Assembly (NCBI GenBank): GCA_023145395.1
Contig: JAGLDW010000580.1
Coordinates: forward strand, 1-13,518
Reading direction: 5' to 3'
DNA length: 13,518 bases
From: Lentisphaeria bacterium
Lineage (GTDB): Bacteria; Verrucomicrobiota; Lentisphaeria; Oligosphaerales; Lenti-02
The notes below the pieces were generated by a model. That model saw only the letters and a program-made list of their open reading frames with translations, searched no databases and was not told the origin of the DNA. The position numbers were made by a program, and so were the translations under genes. How positions within the stretch are numbered: position 1 is the first letter of the stretch; each line of letters starts with the position of its first letter. Of this stretch, positions 5,584 to 13,200 are shown piece by piece.

Positions 5584-8076
5584 CTACTTCTGGTGGATTA
5601 CTTCGCAGACGGGCTCGCCGTCCTTGGGCAGATGCGGAACGACAAGCGTCTGCAGGGCGTCTCCCTGGAATCGGGCGACCCATAGATCTGTTGCCGCTGC
5701 ATGCCCGGCGACAACGCCCGGCGTGCTCCCAATACGCAAGCGCCTCTCGCCTAGTTGAATCTCCAGCGCTCCATTCACGGCCGAGAACTTTGGAACTGCG
5801 GCATCCACGTTTTCCGTTGCCCCGAAGAGAAGGAGGGTGATGGTGCGAGTGGGACCGCTCCCCGTGCGTTCCGCAGTCACATCATGGGTGGCCCGGCGCG
5901 TGTTCTTGCGCTTGGCGATTGTGGGGGAGAGAGTTTCGCCGGTGTCCGTGACAAAGAAGCATCGCAGAGAGGCGTCTCCGGCCGTCGTGCGGAAGCCAGC
6001 GCCATCCGCCTGCGTGTCACCATTCGGATGGAGTTGGAAGCGTGCGGTCCCTCCACGCGCGCCGAGGTCGATTTCATCGACGAGCACAAGCGTGCCGGGG
6101 CGGAAGAAGAAAACGTGTCGGCGGTAGCTGCGTCCGTAGGATCGCGAGGCGTCGCCGCAACTGTATCCGCAACGCTCGTCGCTGTGGTGCAGGAGCGTCG
6201 TGCCCGGCATCCACTTGTTCTGCTTCCGTCCATCGACGATGGGCACATTGTGGTCGGTGGTGCGGCCACCTAGTCCGTCGGGCAGGATCCTCTGCCCGTG
6301 CGCGTAGAGCGTGATCTGGTTCATGTTCTCCTCCTTGTGCTGGCCCTTGCGCCCGCAATGGTGAAGGAGGATGGTCGGCTTTTCACTCCAGCCACTGCGC
6401 CAGACGGACAGGCCCACGTCCGCGAAGAGCGTGCCGGTGTTTGTCTCGGCCGGAGGCCTGGCGGGGCGCGTGGGATCGAACCACCAGAATGCGTCGCCAT
6501 AGCCCGGCGCGTTGGCGTTGAACTGGGCGAGCCATTGGACTTCCGGCGACTCGAACTCGCGGGCGATGAGCTGGAAAATCCAATGATTCCAGAGCGCGCC
6601 CGCACCGCCGCCGTTGTAGCCCAGGTCGCGTCCTTCCCAGTCGGCGATCATCAGCTGGAACTTTGCGTATCTCATGAAGAAGGGATCGCGCAGGTGATCG
6701 ACCCCAGCGGCGTTTCGGAGCAGGTCCGCAAAGCGCAGCCACTCATTGACGCCGTAGTTTCCATAGGAGGGGGATTCCGTCCAGGCGCCACTGGTGTGTT
6801 CGTTGCAGGTGTCGAGCAGGAAACGTTCGGCAAGCGCGGTCCAGCGTCCGGCGCGCGGATGTTCCCCGAGCAATGCCAGTCCGGCCGTGCCCAAGCCACA
6901 GCAAGTCACGGCCGTGTGGTTGCCACGGAGGTCGTTGTAGATGGATCCGTGACCGGAGAGCATGTTCACATAGAGACCGTCGGCCATCGCGGCGATGGCG
7001 CTGCGCACTTCGACCCTCTCCGCCTCCGTGAGTTGTCCATGCGCGATGTCGTAGCAATGGGAGAGCACCTGCAGCGGGTAGCCTGTGCCGAAATCGAAAT
7101 ACCGGTAGGCGGGCTTCTCCCAGAAGCGCCAGCGGCTGATTGCGAGTGCCCAGCGGCGGGCCTGGTCGGCGAATGCGGAGTCCGCAGACACAGCGGCGCC
7201 GATGACCCATTTCGAGGCCATGTGCCAGTAGAGCACACGCCAGGTGCGCTCGATGGAGACGTCGTTTTCGACAAATGGGTCGTAGGGCGCCGAGCGGCCT
7301 GCGGGAATCTCTGGTGGCTGCAGTTCAAGCAGAAACGGGCGCCAGAGATGGTTGTCCCCCTGGATCCTCTCCGTCGTCATGGGTTTTGGCTGGAGCGGTT
7401 CGCCGCTGGCGAGTCGCGCCAGACGGGCGAGAATGTCGGGACAGGTCTCTGCGTGTGTGGTGGTGGCGCGTTTGCGCAGTTGCTCGCGCTGACTGGCGCG
7501 GAAGCGGAGTCGCGGGTGTTCGGATGTCGTGGGTGTCAGGTCGCGGCTCCGAATTTCTGCCTGCCAGTCGCGTTCGGCCATGAGGCCGGAGAGCGTGCGT
7601 GCATCGTGGCGCGTGCCCTGGGCGCTGAATCGAAGGCTTGCGAGCGCCAGGGTCTGTTTCTCGATGCCGCTCCATCCCCACGTGGAGAACCGGAGGCTGA
7701 TTGTGTGCTGACCAGTTGCCGCGAAAGCCTCCGCCAAATTGCGCACGCAGACACCTTCGGTCTGCCGGTCGCCCAGCACCTTTTCCGGTCCTCCATCCAG
7801 AGCGCCGATGAGCTTCCACTGGGCATTCCCGTCGCCAATTTCGATCCGGAGCCATGGACTCTTGCTGAGATCCACTTCGAAAGAGTGTGCAAGTGCCGCC
7901 ATGCCGATGCCCCGGCGGGTGAACCGGACCGTGCCGTCGGGTGTAGTCTCAATCTCGCATTTGGGCGCCGGGTGCCAGGCACCGTCACGTCCTATGGCAT
8001 CCGTGCGCCAGTCGGCCGCATGGCAGGCGCAGGCACAGAGCAAGAGACCAATCAGGCAGCGCGCGAAGATTTGCAT
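5584..8076 (-). CDS. Secreted heparinase II/III-like polysaccharide lyase
   Basis: This 830-residue secreted protein probably cleaves a uronate-containing polysaccharide by beta-elimination, though the substrate is unknown. Residues 1-20 look like a signal peptide (MQIFAR, then a Leu/Cys-rich core ending at CHA); the cysteines at 14-18 leave a lipoprotein possible. Residues 22-155 are beta-rich and resemble a carbohydrate-binding sandwich. HPRLRFRASQREQLRKRA (187-204) opens the alpha-helical toroid region (about 187-530), as in heparinase/alginate lyase proteins. Conserved-looking points there are RGNHTAV (384-390) and ESPSYGNYGVNEWL (434-447), the latter in the place of the family EGSPxY motif with a candidate catalytic tyrosine. 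From about 545 the heparinase II/III-like beta-sandwich begins, with LYAHGQRILPDGLG (590-603) and VFFFRPGTLVLVDEI (655-669). The usual H-x-H-x-D-x-N core reads H580-K-E-E-N-M-N586 here. An AGGAA element lies 10 bases before the ATG. It is the first gene of the leftward pair with GH32. Confidence 0.85.
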   Translation of the reverse strand: MQIFARCLIGLLLCACACHAADWRTDAIGRDGAWHPAPKCEIETTPDGTVRFTRRGIGMAALAHSFEVDLSKSPWLRIEIGDGNAQWKLIGALDGGPEKVLGDRQTEGVCVRNLAEAFAATGQHTISLRFSTWGWSGIEKQTLALASLRFSAQGTRHDARTLSGLMAERDWQAEIRSRDLTPTTSEHPRLRFRASQREQLRKRATTTHAETCPDILARLARLASGEPLQPKPMTTERIQGDNHLWRPFLLELQPPEIPAGRSAPYDPFVENDVSIERTWRVLYWHMASKWVIGAAVSADSAFADQARRWALAISRWRFWEKPAYRYFDFGTGYPLQVLSHCYDIAHGQLTEAERVEVRSAIAAMADGLYVNMLSGHGSIYNDLRGNHTAVTCCGLGTAGLALLGEHPRAGRWTALAERFLLDTCNEHTSGAWTESPSYGNYGVNEWLRFADLLRNAAGVDHLRDPFFMRYAKFQLMIADWEGRDLGYNGGGAGALWNHWIFQLIAREFESPEVQWLAQFNANAPGYGDAFWWFDPTRPARPPAETNTGTLFADVGLSVWRSGWSEKPTILLHHCGRKGQHKEENMNQITLYAHGQRILPDGLGGRTTDHNVPIVDGRKQNKWMPGTTLLHHSDERCGYSCGDASRSYGRSYRRHVFFFRPGTLVLVDEIDLGARGGTARFQLHPNGDTQADGAGFRTTAGDASLRCFFVTDTGETLSPTIAKRKNTRRATHDVTAERTGSGPTRTITLLLFGATENVDAAVPKFSAVNGALEIQLGERRLRIGSTPGVVAGHAAATDLWVARFQGDALQTLVVPHLPKDGEPVCEVIHQK

Positions 8077-8121
8077 AGCGGGACAATTCCTGGTAGCAGT
8101 AGTGCTTGGAGGTCCAAAAGC

Positions 8122-8149
8122 TTGACAGCACAGAGATCAAATCTATCGT
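8122..8149 (+). promoter_or_regulatory. Candidate rightward promoter for the beta-helix gene
   Basis: TTGACA (8122-8127) is a perfect -35 consensus, followed after 16 bases by TATCGT (8144-8149), a 4 of 6 match to the -10 consensus. RNA would start near 8156 and run about 220 bases before the ATG at 8374. The -10 overlaps the candidate leftward -10. A perfect -35 can arise by chance, and the -10 is modest. Confidence 0.35.
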
Positions 8150-8168
8150 TTCTGCTCGCCTCTGACAA
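8140..8168 (-). promoter_or_regulatory. Candidate leftward promoter for the heparinase-like gene
   Basis: On the minus strand TTGTCA (8163-8168, 5 of 6) and TAGATT (8140-8145, 4 of 6) are separated by an ideal 17 bases. RNA would start near 8133, about 57 bases before the heparinase-like ATG at 8076. It shares bases 8144-8145 with the rightward -10 candidate. Confidence 0.4.
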
Positions 8169-8278
8169 GGGGAGATCGGGAGGCATTGCAGGTTCCGAGC
8201 ATCATTTAATCCCCGGGTTGTGATTTTGCCAATGCGCCAACTACCTACATGTTGCGCTATTCACTTCTGTGAGCGAAG

Positions 8279-8290
8279 GGCGTTAACGCC
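8279..8290. promoter_or_regulatory. 12-base perfect palindrome, possible operator
   Basis: GGCGTTAACGCC is a perfect palindrome between the candidate promoters and the beta-helix start. Its size and symmetry are those of a site for a dimeric repressor or activator, and polysaccharide loci are often controlled by such regulators. No regulator gene is in the window, so its partner is unknown. It may also be a chance palindrome. Confidence 0.3.
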
Positions 8291-8304
8291 GCGGTGCCCG
8301 GCTT

Positions 8305-8313
8305 GGGGGGGGG
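8305..8313 (+). repeat. Homopolymeric G9 tract
   Basis: Nine consecutive G residues lie about 48 bases upstream of the ribosome binding site of the beta-helix gene. Runs of this length are prone to slippage and in some bacteria cause phase variation. Here the run is in non-coding DNA, so length change could alter promoter or leader geometry but not a reading frame. Confidence 0.6.
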
Positions 8314-8356
8314 ATTACGGATTGCAGGGCAACGGACACCTCGAGCTATTCTTCAT

Positions 8357-8377
8357 ATGAAAGGAGTCAAACGATGA
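8357..8377 (+). other. Six-codon mini-ORF overlapping the beta-helix start
   Basis: ATG at 8357 opens a frame coding MKGVKR and stopping at TGA 8375-8377, which overlaps the main start as ATGA. The main ribosome binding site AAGGAG (8361-8366) is inside it. It has no ribosome binding site of its own that I can see. It matters mainly because the next gene has a mini-ORF of identical length and placement at 10202-10222. It may be chance. Confidence 0.25.
8361..8366 (+). promoter_or_regulatory. Ribosome binding site of the beta-helix gene
   Basis: AAGGAG, in the longer context GAAAGGAG, sits 7 bases before the ATG at 8374. This decides the start in favour of 8374 over the second in-frame ATG at 8380. 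It is the strongest ribosome binding site in the window. Confidence 0.85.
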
Positions 8378-10191
8378 AAATGGACAACAGGAGGACGGTT
8401 GGAATATTGGTGATGGCGACGTTGTTGGCAGGACAGGCGACCAATGGTGCAAATACCGGTGCGGAGAAAGACACTTCCCGGAAGTTTGTGAGCGTCAAGG
8501 ATTTCGGTGCACTCGGAAATGGTATCGCGGATGACACCGCGGCCATTCAGGCGGCGCTGAACGCGGCCAAAGGGGCAGACAACAACGCCGTCGGGCGCTC
8601 AGTGTTTTCCCTATACTTCCCGAGTGTTCCGGAGGGCTTTTACAGGGTGACCGAAACGCTGGTCATTGACGGCACTCACGGACTTGTCATTCACGGGGAT
8701 GGCGCGCTCACCAAGCGCGGGGGTGAAAACGCAACGATCAGATGGTACGGGACCGAGTCCAAACCGGTGTTTCAGGTGAAAGGCGGAACTGGTCATAAGG
8801 AAGTTGCAGCCGGGCTGGCGAGAACAAAGGCATCCAACCCGAATTTTTACATTGCCTTCCGCGATCTGACGATATCGGGGTATCGGACGCGTTTGCCTCG
8901 AAAGGGTGAGCTGCCGACCGCGCTCGCGCTGTCAGGGATTCACTTTGGCACCCTCAAGGGGCAAGGGAACCCAACGCTTTGCCGCCGCGCCATCGTGGAA
9001 AACGTCCACATATTCAATTGCCGCTTCGGCATCTGGTCCGGCAATCCCGATGGCGAGAACACGGATCATGCCACTGTCCTAGTCACCGGCTGTGTCATCA
9101 ACAGCAACGCCCAGGCCGGCATCTACTGGGGAACCGGCAATGCCCTGGCCAACGTCATCTCCTGCGATGTAGGTGGAAACGGATGGGCTGGTAGTTCTTT
9201 TCCCGTCGATGCCTACTCTGCACAAATCGGGGCGAACATCCATGTGCAATCCGGGTATATGGATATTGTCAGCAACACGAGCGCCGGCCGTCCGACTTCT
9301 GCGGACATCTATCAGTCGTCCGGCCGTGTAGCCATCATCAATGCTTGGTCTGATACGCTCGGATACTTCTTCTACCAAGCAAGCGCCAGCCGGAGTGGCA
9401 AGGCCTATCAGGTTGGGCAGATCACCGGTGTTCGCCACTACGCAGGCACCATGGATGCGACGAATACGCCGAACTCCATGCGGATCGTGGCGCCCGGTAC
9501 GTTTGTGTCCAGCTGCATGGTGTACGGCAACATCGAAGTGATGTCCGGGCTTGGCGGACGCCCTGTTTTCGCCGGAATAAACTTCATGCGCCCGGGGGCA
9601 ACGTACACCGGCTCGGGGGTTCAGGCTCAACGCAGTCTGACCGTGCTCGGCAATGCAGGAAACTCAGCCCAGATCCTGCTCGGCGGCGCCAATGCCGGTG
9701 TGCCGTTGGCGCACAAGGGAAGAGCCACGCCGCAGATTCTCAGTATGGGCAACAACCCGTGTCTGTTCCAAGTTCTGGATGCCTCTGCCGCCGGTACCGG
9801 TCTGTCCTTTCACACCAGAACCGACGATGCCAACGGCAACCACACGCTGCTGATGAATGGCTACTTCACCAGAACGGGAGTCAAGCCTCTGCAAGCGGAC
9901 AAGATGGTCTGGCTACTCAAGTTGGGGGGCTCTCATGGCTGGAGCGTGTCCGGGTTCGATCCCGCCGGTTCAGCCGATGAGATCCCGTTGGGCTCCCTTG
10001 TCGACTTCGGCGGGTTCAAAGTCGCCCCGGTTAGCGGACACCGCAGTCAAGTTGCTTTTCAGCCACCTGCAAGGCGCGGTCCGCCGTCGTTTCAATCCGG
10101 TGATTTCTGGATAGGCAGCATGTACTATGATACCTCCACTAACAAGCTGCGGGTGAACACCGGCGGCTCGAAGTGGGTGGATCTGCACTGA
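8374..10191 (+). CDS. Secreted right-handed beta-helix (pectate-lyase-3 superfamily) protein
   Basis: This 605-residue protein has a signal peptide (MKMDNRRTVG, then a hydrophobic stretch to about 20, with likely cleavage near NGA at 24-26). The opening of the mature part, FVSVKDFGALGNGIADDTAAIQAAL (38-62), is the classic start of the Pectate_lyase_3/GH28-like beta-helix superfamily, which includes polysaccharide lyases, epimerases and phage tailspikes. Beta-helix-like coils run through about 80-440, for example LVIDGTHGLVIHGDGAL (96-112), NVHIFNCRFGIWSG (210-223) and CVINSNAQAGIYWGTG (240-255). From about 440 on, the character changes to a beta-rich C-terminal region ending in MYYDTSTNKLRVNTGGSKW (583-601), similar to the ends of many tail-fibre or tailspike proteins. 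No catalytic residues can be assigned, so lyase, hydrolase and binding roles all remain possible. The large gene 27 bases downstream is probably co-transcribed. Confidence 0.85.
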   Translation: MKMDNRRTVGILVMATLLAGQATNGANTGAEKDTSRKFVSVKDFGALGNGIADDTAAIQAALNAAKGADNNAVGRSVFSLYFPSVPEGFYRVTETLVIDGTHGLVIHGDGALTKRGGENATIRWYGTESKPVFQVKGGTGHKEVAAGLARTKASNPNFYIAFRDLTISGYRTRLPRKGELPTALALSGIHFGTLKGQGNPTLCRRAIVENVHIFNCRFGIWSGNPDGENTDHATVLVTGCVINSNAQAGIYWGTGNALANVISCDVGGNGWAGSSFPVDAYSAQIGANIHVQSGYMDIVSNTSAGRPTSADIYQSSGRVAIINAWSDTLGYFFYQASASRSGKAYQVGQITGVRHYAGTMDATNTPNSMRIVAPGTFVSSCMVYGNIEVMSGLGGRPVFAGINFMRPGATYTGSGVQAQRSLTVLGNAGNSAQILLGGANAGVPLAHKGRATPQILSMGNNPCLFQVLDASAAGTGLSFHTRTDDANGNHTLLMNGYFTRTGVKPLQADKMVWLLKLGGSHGWSVSGFDPAGSADEIPLGSLVDFGGFKVAPVSGHRSQVAFQPPARRGPPSFQSGDFWIGSMYYDTSTNKLRVNTGGSKWVDLH

Positions 10192-10201
10192 TGAGGAAAC
10201 T

Positions 10202-10222
10202 ATGCGGAGATTCGAAGTATGA
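10202..10222 (+). other. Six-codon mini-ORF overlapping the GH42-like start
   Basis: ATG at 10202 opens a frame coding MRRFEV and stopping at TGA 10220-10222, again overlapping the main start (10219) as ATGA. The main gene's probable ribosome binding site GGAG (10206-10209) lies inside it. A GAGGAA element (10193-10198) precedes it, but with only 3 bases of spacing. The geometry, 17 bases from mini-ORF start to main start, is the same as at 8357-8377. Confidence 0.25.
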
Positions 10223-13200
10223 GGTATTTGTGGGTTGCATTTGTGCTGTGGAGTTTCTCCCTGCTGCAGGCTGGGGAATCGTCAGAGAACGACAGGGGGA
10301 TTCTACTGATTGATCCCACGTATTCAGACTGTGGGCAGTCTGTCAAAGATGCGCTACACCACTTCGCAAAGGGGCGAAGTGTCACCTGTATCCATTCTCT
10401 GAATAGGATATCCGATATAGCCACTGCGGATTGGTCCACCGTGGTTCTGGTAGACATTCGTCCAGATCAATATCCGGAAGACATAAATGCCGCATTGAAA
10501 TCCATACTAGGAAACAAGAAATGCGGAGTAATGATATTGGGTCTTCCCGATACGGATGAGGCTGTGGCTTGCTTGCTTGCATTTGTCGAACGTCGTATCG
10601 CTGTTCATGCAAAGACAAGTCACCCGTTCAAAATGCAGACGGCATCGTGGATTTGGAAGGAACAACCGGTAGGGGAAGAGGAAACGGTTGTGTTTCGCAA
10701 GACGTTCCTGTTGGACAGGATGCCTCGAGCATCCTATCTACTGGCGACAGCCGACAATACCGCGAAAATCTGGTTGAATGGGACGGAGATTGGAGGCAGT
10801 GACTCCTGGACCAGCACTTCGGCCTTCGACGTGCGGGATTATCTGGTCAAGGGACGGAACACAATCGGCGTGGAATGCCGGAATGTGGATGGACCCGCAG
10901 GGCTGTTGCTGGAATTGTCGCTTTTCGACAACCACGGCGACCGCTTGGTGATCGCGTCCGATTCGACTTGGAAGCAATGCGGCGGAAACCCTCCGGGATG
11001 GAGCAAGCCTGCCTTCGACGACGAATCCTGGGGATCAGCTCGGGTCCTGGGAGCCATTGGACAGGAGCCATGGGGCGAACGTGTCGAGCCCAACTACGCA
11101 CTGACACAGAGGCTCGTGGATGTGATCCGCTCCGAACATCCCGTCGTAGCGGGATGCCAGAGACGAATGGGCGAGTTCGACATCCCCTACAGCCTCCATC
11201 TCGGCCATGGAGCCGTCGGCATCCTGAAATCCGGGGAAGACTGTGTCGCGGCGGCCGGCTCGAACGGCACAGCGGACAGGATCCTCGTTCTCGCTCTGAA
11301 TCCGGATCGGACTGGTGAGGGAACGGCGACAGCATTTCGCGCGAATCCGTTTCGCCGACTGCTGACGCAGGGCGTCCTCTGGTTGTCCGGTGAATCGGAG
11401 TCAGCCATATCGAGCCGGTTTGCAGCGGCGGCCTCAGCATCTGCGCCCCGGGGACAAACGGTTCCGCACAGCATCGGCCGCCGACTTGGAAAAGATCTCT
11501 TTCCCGTCGCCATGCAACTGTCCCCCCTCCCGTGCGACTACGACATACGGCATGCGCGATATTTCTACAAAACGGCCACCCGCGCGCGGCTCCGCGCCAT
11601 TGTCGATGACATGATCGAGCATGGGGCGACATCGCTGTACCTGTCCCCTCCCGTCTCCCTGCAGGGAAAATTCGGCGACACGGTGAACTATGCGCAGAGC
11701 CGCGGCATGACGGTCACCTTCAATGCCGGGACGCACTCCGAATTGTTCGGGCGTGACAAGCCACCCGAGATCTGCGTGTATTCAGACACCTACGAGCCGT
11801 CCGTCCGAGAGAAATATCTCGCCACGCGAAAAAGCTGGCAGGGGATTCCGGGACTATCCCATGTCTTTCCGTATCAGGATGAGCCCTTTCATTGGGGGCA
11901 GAAATCCTTTGGCTACAACCGGGACGTGAAATCGGAATTTCGAAAACGATATCACTACGAACTTCCCGCGGACTTGGATTCCATTCGAGAGGATCCGAAA
12001 TCGTGGTTGGACGTGATCAATTTCCGATCCGATTTTTTTCCGGATGGTTGGAGGAGAGTCTATAAGACAATCAAGAGCATCGATCCGGATATCAATGTCA
12101 TTCTCACACACGACAGCCACAATACCTTTGGCGGAGGCGTTGGACATCAGACGATCATCGCCATCGATGATGTATTCCACTGGGGAGGCGATTTTGCGGA
12201 TACTTTTGTTTTTGACATTTACCCGTACATGATGATCGATTTTCGCTATGGGAAGTACAAGGAGCTTCCAAAACCAAGAATGGCGCAGACCCATTTCGCC
12301 ATGGCTCAGATGCGCAATCTGACTCGTTCCTACGGAAAAACGCTAGGATTCTGGTTCGGAACCTACAACGACACCTGGTTCAAACAGTTTATGAACAAGA
12401 GCCGCCGCGCGGCGTACTGGGCGGAGAATGAGATGTGCTTCACCGCAGTGGCCAATGATGCGGATTTTCTCTGTGCCGGCTTCAATGTGCCGCAAGACCA
12501 GAAGCACTGGGACACCCTGGGGCGGGGACTCGGCGTCATCCACAAGGTCGGGCCTCGTTTGCTTGCGACCCGCAGGGTCAAAAGCAGAGCCGCTTTCCTG
12601 TTTCCGCGCACGCAGTACGTTCAGATGCAGACGGAATACTGGAGCGTGGCCCAGTCCTTCGAGCTGTTTCAGCGAGCGTTCGGGGAGTTGGACGTCATCC
12701 ACGAGGAGCAGATCACCGACTCCACCATGAACGGGTACGAAATGCTAGTGCTGTGCGACATCGAGCTGCTGCCGGAAAAGGTGGCCGAGTCCGTTTGCCG
12801 TTTCGTGCGGGAGGGGGGCGTTGTGATAGCCGACCAGGTACCGAGCCTGGGACGCTTCCGAAAGCCGATGACGGCGCTGCATGGCCTGTTTGGCGTGGAG
12901 CCGCTCGAACCCGACCAGGACGGGGATGGTGGAAGAAAGGGCGGGCAAGACGCTGTTGTGCGGGGCCGGGCATTCCAGCGTGACTTCGAATTCCCCGCTG
13001 TCCGAATTCGCCCCTGCCGCCCGGGCGGCGGCCAGGTGCTGATGCGCACGAGCGAGGGTGCCCCCGCCTTGATCAGAAACAAGACCGGCCGAGGGAGCGC
13101 CTATCTGCTCGGATTCTGCCTGAAGGAGACCTATTTCAGCACTTGGGCGCACGATGATGTGAAAGGTCGAGCCCAATTGCGCGCTTTGCTGTCGTCCATG

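Larger units (their letters stand above)
8077..8373. other. Divergent intergenic region
   Basis: These 297 bases separate the leftward heparinase-like gene from the rightward beta-helix gene and must hold promoters for both transcription units. I see overlapping sigma70-like elements at 8122-8168, another unpaired -10-like TTTAAT at 8205-8210, a 12-base palindrome at 8279-8290, a nine-G run at 8305-8313, a TTCATATGAA palindrome at 8352-8361 and the ribosome binding site of the beta-helix gene. No tRNA, riboswitch or protein gene is recognisable. If the candidate rightward promoter is right, the leader RNA would be about 220 bases long. Confidence 0.8.

Noticed and set aside
5561..5683. N-terminal extension of the GH32 gene
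   Set aside because: The 41 extra codons overlap the 3' end of the heparinase-like gene, encode an Arg/Pro-rich stretch with no homology, and are not needed for the conserved domain starting at 5560.
6298..8223. 641-codon open frame on the plus strand opposite the heparinase-like gene
   Set aside because: It lies almost wholly antisense to a gene with clear domains. Long antisense frames are common in GC-rich coding DNA, and its translation shows no recognisable domain or sensible composition.
10191..10313. 40-codon frame starting at ATG 10191 (TGATG overlap with the beta-helix stop)
   Set aside because: It runs out of frame into the signal peptide region of the GH42-like gene, has no ribosome binding site at usable spacing, and its translation is unremarkable.
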